A stretch of DNA of 64,000 nucleotides from Mansonella perstans (taxonomy: Eukaryota; Nematoda; Chromadorea; Rhabditida; Onchocercidae), in assembly GCA_037074765.1 (NCBI GenBank), contig JBAMDO010000072.1:124001-188000 (forward strand). Direction: 5' to 3'. Every line of letters starts with the position of its first letter. Within the stretch, counting starts at the first letter, position 1. Both the position numbers and the translations under genes were made by a program. The notes below the pieces were generated by a model. The model ran no database searches, was not told where the DNA came from, and saw nothing but the letters and a program-made list of their open reading frames with translations. This document shows positions 1 to 10,271 of the stretch, piece after piece.

Positions 1-1929
1 GCTACCAATGTCTATATAAAACAGTCTTCTTCCATCTTTTTAATATACAGCTAATTGTAAATATTCGTACTAAATTCTATTTTATAAATTTCGCTTACTA
101 TTGCAAAGAAAGAAGTTCAAGCATGCAAAAATTAATTTTTAAAAATATGGGTCAAATTAGATTAAATTATCAAACGACAATTAAAAATCTTTGAAAAGTC
201 TTCCAAACCACCTCAAGAACTTCATTTTAAATTTCGTGTGCAGGGATCTGCTGTGTTAGGGATAGATAATATTTAATCTGAAATAGAACCCTTGCACAAT
301 AAAATTCAGAATGATAGAGTTGAAGCGAAATTTTTTTGTGTGGTATGGATGTCCAGGTCTTTTTTCAGCTACAAAATTGATTTATCGCGATCAAATCTAA
401 ATTTGACTGTTAAAATTAAGATTTCCAGATTTCTCTTGAAAACATATTTTGCATTTGAATATGGAGAGAAGCGTTTCAGAAATATTTAAAATGAAGCAGA
501 TGAGTAAATTATTGTTTCATATGTCAACTATTTCATTTCATCGCTCCGATTTCATATCGTTTTCAACATCCGATAAAGTTCATTTTCAAAAAAAAAGTGT
601 TTTTCATCTCATTCAAGTTACACTTCAATACTTTTATTTGTTAATTGAATTTCTGCGTCGATTCAACTTCTCATAGTTGCTTTGAAAAATATGTTGAACA
701 AAGCTCAAATGAAATGGTACCATAACTGATCACAGAAATAGTCCCGCAAACAAGTGCAATTAATTTCTTTTAATCAAACTTTATTTCGATGTGCTCGTAT
801 GTTTTCTCAAATGTTCACAATAATTAATCTTCAAACTGTTGATTGTGTAACGTCAACGGTTTTTTTCTCAGTTTTAATCGCTTGCAGTATACAGTGAATC
901 ATATCAACTTTTACCTTCATCAGTCATCAGTAATAATGAAGATAGAAGGAAAATATGAAAGAAATTTGGTAAATTGAGAGGAAAAGAAATTTTTGTGAAC
1001 TTCATATTGGGAACTTTTTATAAATATTTCAAATAATCTTACTAATGATTAATTATTTATTTAACGGAAACACACTGAACAAACCATAATTTATTTCATT
1101 TTTCATCTCATTGATCGTATTGTGATGAAATGCATGAAAAGGAATAGTAGCATTTATTAGAAGGTATTGAAGTTTACGCGAATAACTGAAGCCTATTTAA
1201 AGCGAATCTGATTTCAGCATTTCATCGGAAAGCTATTCCATTCCATTGTACAATTGCTTATACGTCGAATTTCAACGAAGTGAAGGTGAAAGAATTCTTT
1301 GCAATTTTTTCATTTTTTCTTTTCGAATTTTTAAATGGCTTTTTTCTCTATTTCAACCTTATTCTACAAACAAGTACATTTACAAGAAGTACATTTTTCT
1401 AATTTCCCTACCAATGACCAATTTTTTCATTCATTGATTGAATTAATTTTTAGAGAAAGTATCATTCTATGCCAGACGGAGTATGATCAGTACCTATTGG
1501 CTACACAAAGTAAACAAAAATGACCGTTCATAAGACATATGTAATTCGCAATATTATTCTGCTTCAACAGAAATTATTTAATAAATTTATCAAATTTCAA
1601 AGAATTTCAAGAACAAAAACATAGAAATACTGTGCAATTACTTTCTAATCACATTTCTATTACAATATTTTAACTATTTAGTAAGTAACTGACAATAAAA
1701 CTAGCTAGTTACCAACAGATTAATTTTTTGCAGTTTGAAAATTATTAATCAGCACGGATACTGAAAAATTTGACAGAATTACAGCATGTCGCATAGTTTT
1801 TCGACATGCTTGCATTCTGTTTCATAGCTTGCTTATAAGATACGAGACAATGTCAAACAAAATCTCGCATTTTTTTGCAAATGTAGAGTCTGTATAATGA
1901 TAGGAAGATTTTTAGAGAAAATAAAATAA
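1..1929. other. Left flank, 3' side of first GY gene
   Basis: No gene can be supported. Positions 1-1180 hold only short unconvincing open frames. From about 1200 to 1925 the sequence matches the block lying 3' of other GY genes in this window (compare 5820-6500, 25700-26400, 46100-46830), so it is the downstream flank of the minus-strand gene at 1930-2564. An 8-bp inverted repeat (GCATGTCG at 1784-1791, CGACATGC at 1802-1809) lies in this flank. Confidence 0.5.
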
Positions 1930-2564
1930 TTAGCCACGATAATAATCACGATAATAATAGTAGGGAGAAAAATAACCACGAGGAAAGTACGGTAGGAGAT
2001 AGTAATAACTATTGTAGTACCGACTGTACCTTTCGTACCAATTATACATTTCTAACCTCTGGTGTTGACGACCGCCAAAATACTCGCGTGTAGAGGAAGA
2101 AGGAGGAGGAGGGGAAGTTGACCGGGGTTTCCCAAGCACCACATCAAACAGGAAATCTACACCAGCACCAATTAGAGAATTCCAAGTAACATTCTGCTGA
2201 CTTTTTGAGCGTGCAGTATCTTTCGTGCGATTATGAACACTGGGACTCGGTGCTCCATTACCGTTATTGTTTAACGACTAAAATTTAAAGTTAGCTCTTA
2301 CTGAGAAATTTAACACTTGAATGAGCACTAATAAGGAATATGAAACATACGTTGTTGCCTGCTCTGTTACCGTTGAACGAAAGCAGATTTAAAGTGAGCA
2401 GCTGTGCATTTGTTTCAGCGATTGATAATACTGTGCTAAATGAAAAGCGATACATTAACAAGCAACTAAATTCGACGAATAATATGATAACAACATTTTA
2501 AGACTTTAACTTACATTGTTAAAGCAATGACTGCATAATACTTAGTTACAACAATTGACTGCAT
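1930..2564 (-). CDS. GY-family secreted protein, divergent copy A
   Basis: Three-exon gene read on the minus strand: exon 1 2515-2564, exon 2 2351-2435, exon 3 1930-2277 (160 residues). All junctions are GT/AG and the frame stays open throughout. The start ATG gives a hydrophobic signal sequence beginning MQSIVVTKYYAVIALT and continuing into VLSIAETNAQ, the usual family junction. Exon 3 is the longest in the family and the most divergent: the glycine segment has become LIGAGVDFLFDVV, followed by a Pro/Ser run and a Tyr/Arg-rich tail ending YYYYRDYYRG. It is probably exported and structural, by composition. It may be a specialised paralogue or a decaying one; the intact frame favours function. 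Confidence 0.7.
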
Positions 2565-4150
2565 AATAAGTTTTCCGAAATTCCTGCAACTGTATAAATT
2601 TGTACAATTGTAAAAAGGTTCACATATTCGTTGCATTCCTGTTAAATAAAACTACTTCTGTGAGAATTCACAGTAAAGAAATTCGTTGTTTTTGTGTTCT
2701 GTACTAACCAATTTCAGGAAGTCACTTTTTAACGTTTTCACGCAATGGACAACGTGAATTGGCAAAAATGAGTTATTATGAAAATAATTCTAAAATTCGT
2801 CAGGATAAAACTTAAAAATGAGTTTTTTTTTAACCGTTGACTAAATTCGAAGTGTTAAGCGAAGAGAGCCAATTGATTTTAGATTATGCACAAAACTGAT
2901 AGCACCAGATTTCGATGTCTTTTAACAAAAGCAACTGGCCCTATAGAAAAGTCAAGCTTGCATTTCGCCGAAATCGGCTATAGCTCTCAAATGGTTTTCA
3001 TTCGGAAACGTCATTTTTCAAGACATCGGGAAAAGCGAATGCGGAACAATTGGAAGCAAGAAAGCAATTATGTGACCAATTTTTTGTTTTTGCATAGCTA
3101 ATTTTAAACAAAGGTTTCAATAACAAAAATAGGTTCAGGCAAATTGCAAAGGAAACATATTCGTTCTTCCCAGAAAACAAACGTTCTACTATGGATACAC
3201 AAAATTGACAAAGTACAGTAATTAAGCTGGTTAATTATAATGTTTTCCACTATCACATGTAGAATCATACCGTAACCACAACAAGATTGTTGCTCTACGA
3301 TCCGACTTTTTGCGATAGGACGGACAAATATAAAATCGATTGCTTTCATTGAGCTTACTTGATTTCAGAAATACTAATAACGGAGCAATTGGACAGGTTT
3401 TACAATAGGACATGATGAAGCAACAAAGCAGTTGAGGCAAATTAGTTTTGATTAAACGACAAATTATTGGGAAGTTTCTGTTTTGATTCTCGAAAAAAAC
3501 AAAATGTAAATAGTATATGAAATGAATTAAACAGATGGTGAGATTTTAAGATCAGGTTTTTGTTTTCCGGAAAAAGCAAAAGACGGATGGATGCACCAAA
3601 AAGCCTTAGAATACACACAGTTCAAGAAATTGTTGTGATACAATGCAAATCGCAGAAAGAAATGTTCCAATTGTTCCACTTTAAAAAAAAATTTTACAAT
3701 TTTATTCGAAAAAAGTTTTCACTATGATAAACTTGTTTTCCTTATTCTGAGTCATATGTGCTTTTTTCCTCTAGCGATCACTTTCGATGGCTAACAAAAT
3801 TTTGAAATGGCAAGGAGCCCTTGCTCATAAACCAGAATGTAAACTCTTAATGACTAGAAAAAGTGCTTGTTGATTAGGCTTGATTATTGAATCTAATAAG
3901 GCAAAAAACTTCTGCTTAATAATCTCGTGTGCTGTTCCGGGAATTAAAATTCAACAAATGAGTGGTTTTTGAGGAGATTAGAATTTATTGTCTACTTCAT
4001 TCTCGAATTTTTATTCGCTTAAAATGGTTTCATTTAATTAAAACACATCTCTACAAGAAGTACACTGTTATGATTTCCCTATCAGTGATCGAATTTATTT
4101 TTAAACGAGGTAATACAATAGTAGAAAAATTTTTGGAGATAATAAAATAA
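2565..4150. repeat. Inter-unit repeat block R1 between GY copies A and B
   Basis: No gene supported. 2565-2800 is the conserved 5' flank of copy A. 2820-3660 is repeat block R1, which recurs at about 8700-9600 and 33080-34010 (same orientation) and 23330-24250 (inverted). On the minus strand R1 carries a 60-codon open frame at 2998-3180 kept nearly unchanged in the other copies (8892-9074, 23889-24071, 33273-33455); it has no convincing splice context. 3700-4140 is the usual 3' flank of a GY unit. Confidence 0.5.
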
Positions 4151-4682
4151 TTAGCCACGATAATATAAAAATGATAGCGCGGAAAGTACGGTTCATGTCC
4201 ATTATAGTAGGATATCTATCGTAGTACGGATACAGACCATATTATAATAGGGATAATATCCCTATGAATAGGGAAATACTAGTCTACATCAAATACGCTT
4301 CCTGCAAGAAAACTCAGACTAGTACCAATTAGAGAATCCCAAAAGGTAACATTCGGCTGACTTTCTGGATGTGCACCAAATCCTGGGCGTATTGAAAACG
4401 ATCCGCGCTTCAATGATTAAAATTCAAAATAAGCTCTCATTGGGAACTTTGAGACTTAAATGAGCACTAATTAGAGATATAAAACAGACGTTGTTGTACG
4501 AGAATAGATTTAAATTGATTAATAGTTGTGCATCTGTTTTAGCGATTGATAATAATGTGTTAAATGAGAAGCGACACATTAATAGACAATTAAATTCGAC
4601 AAATAATATGATAACAACATTTTAAGACTTTAACTTACATTGTTAATGCAATAAAATACTTAATTGCAACAACTCGCAGCAT
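4151..4682 (-). pseudogene. GY-family pseudogene B
   Basis: All three exons are recognisable on the minus strand: exon 1 4639-4682 (starts MLRVVAIKYFIALT), exon 2 around 4496-4555, exon 3 4151 to about 4418. Both acceptor AGs have become AA (TTTAA before exon 2, TTTTAA before exon 3) and the exon 2 donor GTATGT has become GTCTGT. Exon 3 still reads SLIGTSLSFLAGSVF and then hits TAG, and the Tyr-rich tail is out of frame. With three splice sites and the reading frame damaged it cannot make the family protein. Confidence 0.75.
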
Positions 4683-5635
4683 TTAATGTTATCAAAAATT
4701 CCTGCAATTATATAAAATTGTATAATTGTAAAAAATTTTACATATTTGTTGCATTACTATTGAATAAAACTACTTCTATGAGAATTCACAGTAAAGAAAT
4801 TTGTTTCCTTTGTGTTTTGTCTTAATAACTTTCAGGAGGTGACTTTTTATGCATTAATGAACAACGTATACTGGCAAACATGAATTATTATGATGATAAT
4901 TCATCGTTGATTAGATTTAAAGTATCAAGCAAACACGGTCGATTGATTTTAGATAATGCACAAAACTGATAGCACTGACTTTTCCTGCCTTTTTCGAAAG
5001 ACAACTGGCCCTAACGAAAAGTAATGCTTGTGCTTCGCTGAATTCGATTTGGATCACTTTGGTATGAAGCAAACATTTGGTATGAAGGAAGAAATAAGGA
5101 CTGGACGAAGATGGTTCTTTAAAAACTATTTTATTCGAAAAAAATTCCCTACTATGATAAACTTGTTCCTCCCATTCTGCGTCATATGTACTTTTTTCCT
5201 CTAAGTATATCACTTTTGATGGCTAACAAAATTTTGAAATGGCAAGGAATCATTGCTCAAAAATCAAACTCTTATGACTAGAAAAAGTGCTTGTTGATTA
5301 AGCTTGATTATTGAGTGGGAGAAGGCAAAAACTTCTGGTGAATAACCTCTTGCGCTGTTTCGGGAATTATAATTCAACAATTGAGTGGTTGTTGAGCAGG
5401 TTAGAATTTATTGTCTCCTTCATTTTCGAAGTTTCATTCAGTTTAAAATAGCTTCATTTAACTAAAAAGCACCCGTACAAGAAGTACCTTGTTAGAATTT
5501 CTTATTACTGGTAGTAAGAATTGCACCTGTCCAAGAGGTAATACTTATGTTGGAATTAATTTTAGGGAAAGTAATATTCTAATATAGTGAACAACAGTTT
5601 AAAAAATTCCAAAAAAGCAAATTTTAAAGTATTAC
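4683..5635. repeat. GY unit 5' flank and inter-unit repeat
   Basis: No gene supported. 4683-4870 resembles the 5' flank of intact GY genes. 4870-5600 is the common inter-unit block, including the recurring segment near 5130-5260 that recurs near 11290-11400, 25060-25180 and 55320-55440 and carries a short hydrophobic frame. Confidence 0.5.
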
Positions 5636-5980
5636 ATGCCAAAAAAATTACTACTTTTCAACCACTTTGTTATCGCATTATTTCAATTATTTATCATAAT
5701 AATTTGTCATAAAAGAATCTTTCGCTTAGTTCTTGTATTTACTGGAAATGTAGTCATCATTCAGTTTTTTCCGATTTCAACTGAGGACAGAAAAAGACAA
5801 TTAACCTCTAAATACTTCCCTTCAGGATACAATTGCTTGTATGTCAGTGATTTCAAAAAGGAGAATAATTCATGCAATTTTTTCATTTCTTCTTTTCTCT
5901 TCGAATTTTCAAATGGCTTTTTTCTGTATTTCAGCCTTTTTTTACAAACAAGTACATCTACAAGAAGAACATTTCTCTGA
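5636..5980 (+). CDS. Recurrent ORF of the GY unit 3' flank (MPKKLLLF type)
   Basis: Open frame of 114 codons starting MPKKLLLFNHFVIALFQLF, a basic start followed by a long hydrophobic stretch that could be a signal anchor. The same frame is open for 147 codons at 45928-46371 and 79 codons at 55791-56030. At 25.5 kb the start ATG has become GTG and an early stop follows. It is convergent with the neighbouring minus-strand GY gene. I recognise no domain and the C-terminal parts differ between copies. It could be a lineage-specific membrane peptide or a chance frame in a repeated 3' flank; conservation of the first 60 codons is the only support. Confidence 0.3.
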   Translation: MPKKLLLFNHFVIALFQLFIIIICHKRIFRLVLVFTGNVVIIQFFPISTEDRKRQLTSKYFPSGYNCLYVSDFKKENNSCNFFISSFLFEFSNGFFLYFSLFLQTSTSTRRTFL

Positions 5981-6539
5981 TCGCCCTACCAATGACCAAT
6001 TTTTTCATCCACTGATTGAATTGTCAAATTATTTTTTAGAGAAAGTACTATTCTATGAAAAACTGTCCAATGCCATATTGGCTACACAAAGTAAACAAGA
6101 ATAACCGTTCATAAGGCATATATTCGCAATATTATTCTGCTTCAATAGAAGCTATTTAACAAGTTTAGCCTTTCCGGTATCAAATTTCAAAGAATTCCAA
6201 GAATAAAAACATAGAAATGCTGTACAATTACTTTTTAATTACATTGCTATTGCAATATTTTAACCATCAAGTGGGTAACTGACAATAAAACTAACCAGTT
6301 AACAACAGATCCATTTTTTTGCAGTTTGAAAATTACTAGTCAGCACGGATACTGAAAAATATGACAGAATTACGGCATGTCCCATAGTTTTTCGACATGC
6401 TTGCAAAATTTATTCAGTTTACATTCTGTTTCATAATTTGCTTATAAGACACAAGATAATGCCAAGCAATATTTTCCATTTTTTTTGCAAATTTAGAATC
6501 CGAACAATGGTCGCAAGGTTTTTAGAGAAAATAAAACAA
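5981..6539. repeat. 3' flank of GY copy C
   Basis: No gene supported. The sequence is the 3' flank block shared by minus-strand GY units. On the minus strand it carries the AATAAA-like signal (TTTATT as read on plus, near 6408-6413) found about 120-150 bp past the stop codon of most copies. Confidence 0.5.
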
Positions 6540-6959
6540 TTAGCTACGATAATAATAATAATAATAATAATGAGGGTACGGTCTGCATCACCATCATCAC
6601 CATAGTACGGTATCCACCGCAGTACGATTTGTATCCACCGTGATATGTTTATATCCGTAGCTACTGCAGTACGGATAATGCCATCATATCCTTGTAAATA
6701 GGGATTTGGGAAGCTTGTGCCAAATAAGTTACCTGCAAGAAAACCCAAACCAGCATCAATTAGACAAGGGAACATCCAATTGACTTCTAGGAATTGCACC
6801 AAATCCTGGGCGTATCAAAAATGGTCCGCTGTTCAACGACTAAAAAATTTAAAATAAGCTCTCACTAGGTACTTTCATATCCAAGTGAGCACTAATAAGA
6901 GATATGAAACATAGGTTTTGGTCTGCAGTGTTACTGCCGAACGAGAAAAAATTAAAGGT

Positions 6960-7040
6960 GAGCGGTAGTTCCAGATTGCGGAGGGTTTATTATCGGGGTG
7001 ATGGCCGCAACTTATGCTACCGATTGGAGCGAATACCGAT
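6960..7040 (-). pseudogene. sucB: Probable sucB/odhB (2-oxoglutarate dehydrogenase E2) fragment
   Basis: On the minus strand one frame reads TPIINPPQSG, the conserved catalytic-domain stretch of dihydrolipoamide acyltransferases (typically STPIINPPQSAILGMH in bacterial SucB). Only about 25 residues are recognisable and an in-frame stop lies upstream. It sits at one end of a cluster of other bacterial-looking fragments, which strengthens the call. Taken alone the match is too short to be certain. Confidence 0.4.
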
Positions 7041-7141
7041 CAATGATGATTGGTATAATATGGAGGAATTTTGGCTTCGTAGCATATCGACGTTGTTGTT
7101 TTTTTTTCTATCTGCAAATTTCATAAATAGGTATAATATTA

Positions 7142-7325
7142 CGTGCTACTTATCTCAATGAAGAATGTAATGTGAGAGACCTATTCATTGGCGTTTTTTG
7201 TAATTATTGGAAAAAGCGAAGTTGAAAAGGTCTTAGAGGTTAAAATGAAAGATAGTGAACAACAAGCAATGTTCAACCAATCTGTGAAAGCAGTGAAAGA
7301 TTTAGTGAAATCTTTTTATTTATAA
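7142..7325 (+). pseudogene. mdh: C-terminal fragment of bacterial malate dehydrogenase
   Basis: Two abutting plus-strand frames read [18 protein letters not shown], then after a one-base shift at about 7198 [20 protein letters not shown] and on to [12 protein letters not shown] and a stop at 7325. This is the C-terminal layout of the bacterial LDH-like malate dehydrogenase (GVPVVIGKNGVEKV...SV.AVK.LV) found in alphaproteobacteria including Rickettsiales, and is unlike the animal mitochondrial enzyme. The frameshift and missing N-terminal two thirds make it a dead fragment. A Wolbachia-type donor is inferred. Confidence 0.75.
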
Positions 7326-7406
7326 GTAAATTAATATATAATCCATTGCTTACAGTGATCATGAGGAAACTAATCACGATTGTAAATGACATTACACGTT
7401 CAATGA

Positions 7407-7615
7407 GTGCGCTCTCTGCCTGAAAGTTGGCAATTACAACAAAGCCACTATTTTTATGCTTTAAAGGCTGAAAGAGATGTAATATTTGTAATTCTCACTT
7501 TGATTATAATTATGGCAGCATTCTTATCTCAAGCTTAATGATGATAGTGCAAAAAAAGAAACCTGCAATTGTAATCATGCATACATTTGATGCAACAAGT
7601 AGAAGCATTATAATA
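7407..7615 (+). pseudogene. lolC: Fragment of lipoprotein-release ABC permease LolC/LolE
   Basis: A plus-strand frame reads ALKAERDVIFVILTLIIIMA and, after a frameshift near 7510, ILISSLMMIVQKKKPAIVIM followed by [12 protein letters not shown]. This matches the conserved LolC/LolE stretch ALKVERNVMF.ILTLI..VA.FNI.S.L.M.V..K..DIAILRTMGA. LolCDE extracts lipoproteins from the bacterial inner membrane and has no role in animals. The piece is truncated at both ends and joined directly to a pccB fragment. Confidence 0.75.
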
Positions 7616-7791
7616 ATGTAATACAACACGGAGCAAAACTGCTCTACGTTTACGCTGAAGCAACCATACCGAAAATTAGCCTTATCACTAGAAAAGCATA
7701 TGGTGATGCATACATTGTCATGAACTTTAAACATCTAAAAGATGATATAAATTATGCTTTGCCGATTGCTGAAATGGCTTTGATGGGCCCT
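7606..7791 (+). pseudogene. pccB: Fragment of propionyl-CoA carboxylase beta subunit
   Basis: Sixty-two codons open on the plus strand, reading [39 protein letters not shown] and [17 protein letters not shown]. This is the carboxyltransferase stretch of PccB (YGGIIRHGAKLLYA.AEATVPK..VITRKAYGGAYDVM...D.NYAWPTAEIAVMG). Two glycines of the KAYGGAY and INYAW.TAE regions are altered, consistent with decay. Animals also have a PCCB, so this fragment alone would not prove a bacterial origin; its neighbours mdh and lolC do. Confidence 0.8.
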
Positions 7792-8091
7792 AATGAATAC
7801 ACCAAAGATCAAGAATACAATAAACATCAAAGGAATACTTGTATCCAGCTTAATGCGCATTAGAGATATTCTGCAATTTTCTGTTGATGTACAGGAATAT
7901 ATCACTATCATGAACAATACCGCAATGTATATCTTTGTCATCCCAGTTATTCCTTTTATCATCCAAGTAGCGCGATACTGGAGCGTTCTAAATGCAATAA
8001 AATTTGGTCATGAAGTTAGTGGGAATTCTAACTATACAGGATGTGAGGTTTATTGAAGACTTACTCTGGTAATCATAGGTGGAATTAAGAG
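7792..8091. other. Unassigned part of the bacterial insertion
   Basis: Open frames occur on both strands: 7793-8056 plus (87 codons) and 7735-7962 minus (75 codons, strongly hydrophobic, with [16 protein letters not shown]). I cannot assign either. The minus-strand frame looks like a bacterial membrane protein. Being flanked by pccB and probable rpoB pieces, this is most simply more of the same transferred DNA. Confidence 0.4.
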
Positions 8092-8178
8092 AATAGCCAA
8101 GATTCTTTGTTAGACTTAGTTAAAGTTCAAAAAGAGTCATACAAGTCATTTAAATCATTTACTCCTGTTATTTTTTGA
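8092..8178 (+). pseudogene. rpoB: Probable N-terminal fragment of bacterial rpoB
   Basis: The plus strand reads NSQDSLLDLVKVQKESYKSF and then TPVIF and a stop. The LLDLVKVQKESYKSF string fits the start of alphaproteobacterial RNA polymerase beta (for example P.LIEVQK.SY..FL). The match covers only about 20 residues. The same stretch recurs at 32524-32568 with a stop after KES. Surrounding bacterial fragments support the assignment. Confidence 0.5.
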
Positions 8179-8437
8179 TAATGAAGGACTGAATTACCGC
8201 ACACCAAAGGTGCTCGAAATCAAAAAATTTTTAGAAATTTCACTAAAGCGAAAAAAGACAAAAAGCCCAAGGTAGCTAGCTATTCCACTATTTTAAAATC
8301 TGACGTTGGATGATGTCTTAAACGATGAAAAGTGTGCATGTGATCAGTATAGACTGTATTAAACAAAAAGTAACAGATTAATATGCAACTAAATTCGACA
8401 AATGATATAATAACAGTGCTTTAAAACTTTGACTTAC
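8179..8437. other. End of insertion and rejoined GY intron
   Basis: 8179-8345 continues the segment shared with 32569-32725, with coding-like but unassigned frames. From about 8345 the sequence returns to GY exon 2/intron 1 sequence, shared with the plus-strand remnant at 24540-24620. Confidence 0.4.
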
Positions 8438-8502
8438 ATTTGAATTGCAACAATTAAAATAATTAAAACAATACAATATTCAATCATAACAACTGACAGC
8501 AT

Positions 8503-10271
8503 AATAAGTAATCTTAAATTCCTGTAAGTTGCATTCCTGTTGAATAAAACTACTTCTGTAAGAATTTGCAGTGACAATTTCGTTGTTTTTGTGTTTTGTA
8601 TTAACCAATTTCAGGAAGTGACTTTTTCACTTTTTCACATAATAGACAACGTGAATTGACAGAAATGAGTTATTATGATAATAATTCTAAAATTCGTCAG
8701 GATAAAACTCAAAAATGAGTTTTTTTTAACCGTTGACTAAATTCGAAGTGTTAAGCGAAGAGAGCCGATTGATTCTATAACAGCATCAGATTTTTTTTTA
8801 AAATTTTGCTGACTTTTTTGAAAAGCAACTGGCCCTATAGAAAAGTCAAATTTGCGTTTCGCCGATTTCGGCTATAGCTCTCAAATGGTTCTCAATCGGA
8901 AACGTCGTTTTTCAAGACATCGAGAAAAGCGAATGCGGAACAATTGGAAGCAAGAAAGCAATTATGTGACCAATTTTTTGTTTTTGCATAGCTAATTTTA
9001 AACAAACGTTTCAACAACAAAAATAGGCTTAGGCAAATTGCAAAGGAAACATATTCGTTCTTCCCAGAAAACAAACGCTCTGCAATGGATACACAAAATT
9101 GACAAAGTACAGTAATTAAGCTGGTTAATATAATGTTTCCACTATTATATGCAGAATCATACCTTAATCACAACAAGATTGTTGCTATACGATCCGACTT
9201 TTTGCGATAAACCCTACTTCTCTCTTTTTTCTGTGTTCTGTGCTTTTCTATGCTTCAGTTAAGATGGACAAATATAAAATCAATTGCTTTCATTGAGCTT
9301 ACTTGATTTCAGAAATACTAATAACGGAGCAATTGGACACGTTTTACAATAGGACATGATGAAGCAACAAAGCAATTGAGGCTTGGAAGTTTCTGTTTTG
9401 ATTTTCGAACAAAACAAATGCAAATACTCTTTGAAATGAATTAAACAGATGATAAAATTTTAAGATTAGGTTTTTGTTTTCTGGAAAAAGCAAAAGGGTG
9501 GACGAATGGATGCACCAAAAAGCCCTTGAATACACACAGTTCAAAAAATTGTTGTGATACAATGCAAATCGCAAAAAGAAATGTTTCAATTATTCCGCTT
9601 TAAAAAAAAATTTTACAATTTTATTCGAAAAAAGTTTCCACTATGATAAACTTGTTTTCCCTATTCCGCGTCATATATGCTTTTTTCTTCTTACTATCAC
9701 TTTCGTTGCTAACAAAATTTTGAAATGGCAAGGACCCTTGCTCTTGCATTGTTCCGGGAATTAAAATTCAACAAATGAGTGGTTTTTGAGGAGATTAGGA
9801 TTTATTGTCTCCTTCATTTGCGAAGTTCCATTCAGCTTAAAATGGCTTCATTTAATTAAAAAGCACCTGTAAGAAGAGTACATTGTTATAATTTTTCTAC
9901 TAATGATCGAATTAATTTTTAGAGAAAGTAATATTCTAGTAATGAGGAACAATGTTAAATCTTAAAAAATTCTAAAAAAACAAATTTTGAAATATTATTG
10001 GCCAAGAAAATTACTACTTCTCAATAAGTTTATAATCTTAAGATTTCTATCATTTATTTATTAGTAGCATAAAAATTAATCAATTACTAATAGATTATTT
10101 CATTTTTTCAGTTTATAAATTTGTGTCGCATAGATTTTCGATATATTTGTAAAATTTATTCAGTTCACAATCATTATATAAGACGCAATACAACAAACAA
10201 AATTTTGAATTTTTTTTTGCGAAATTGGAGCCCTCACAATGAATGAAAGACTTTTAGAGAAAACAAAACAA
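8503..10271. repeat. Repeat block R1 and flanks between GY copies C and D
   Basis: No gene supported. 8503-8700 is the GY 5' flank; 8700-9600 is a copy of R1 (see 2820-3660) with the same conserved 60-codon minus-strand frame at 8892-9074; 9600-10150 is the GY 3' flank, here shortened and lacking the 350-bp stretch that carries the MPKKLLLF frame in other units. A TTTATT on plus at 10155-10160 would be the polyadenylation signal for copy D. Confidence 0.5.

Larger units (their letters stand above)
6540..8502 (-). pseudogene. GY-family pseudogene C, split by a bacterial insertion
   Basis: Minus-strand GY gene whose exon 2 is interrupted. Exon 3 (6540-6839) keeps its TTTTTTAG acceptor and a recognisable AGLGFLAGNLFGT segment, but it is frameshifted before and after that segment. 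The exon 2 tail (about 6890-6955) has a destroyed donor (GTATG to CTATG). Exon 1 (8438-8502, MLSVVMIEYCIVL) lies about 1.4 kb away, beyond foreign DNA at roughly 6960-8345. The break falls inside the coding sequence of exon 2, so the insertion itself would have inactivated the gene. Confidence 0.7.

Noticed and set aside
2998..3180. A 60-codon frame MFSGKNEYVSFAICLNLF conserved in four R1 copies
   Set aside because: The R1 copies are recent and nearly identical, so conservation carries little information; no start context, splice sites or domain support it.
6548..6572. AAT trinucleotide run as a microsatellite locus
   Set aside because: It is the reverse complement of the TAT codons of the Tyr-rich tail in pseudogene C, not an independent repeat.
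6431..6802. A 123-codon minus-strand frame over GY copy C
   Set aside because: It mixes the true frame with shifted ones: the Ile run is the wrong frame of the Tyr-rich tail, and it begins at a non-ATG codon inside exon 3. The locus is a pseudogene.
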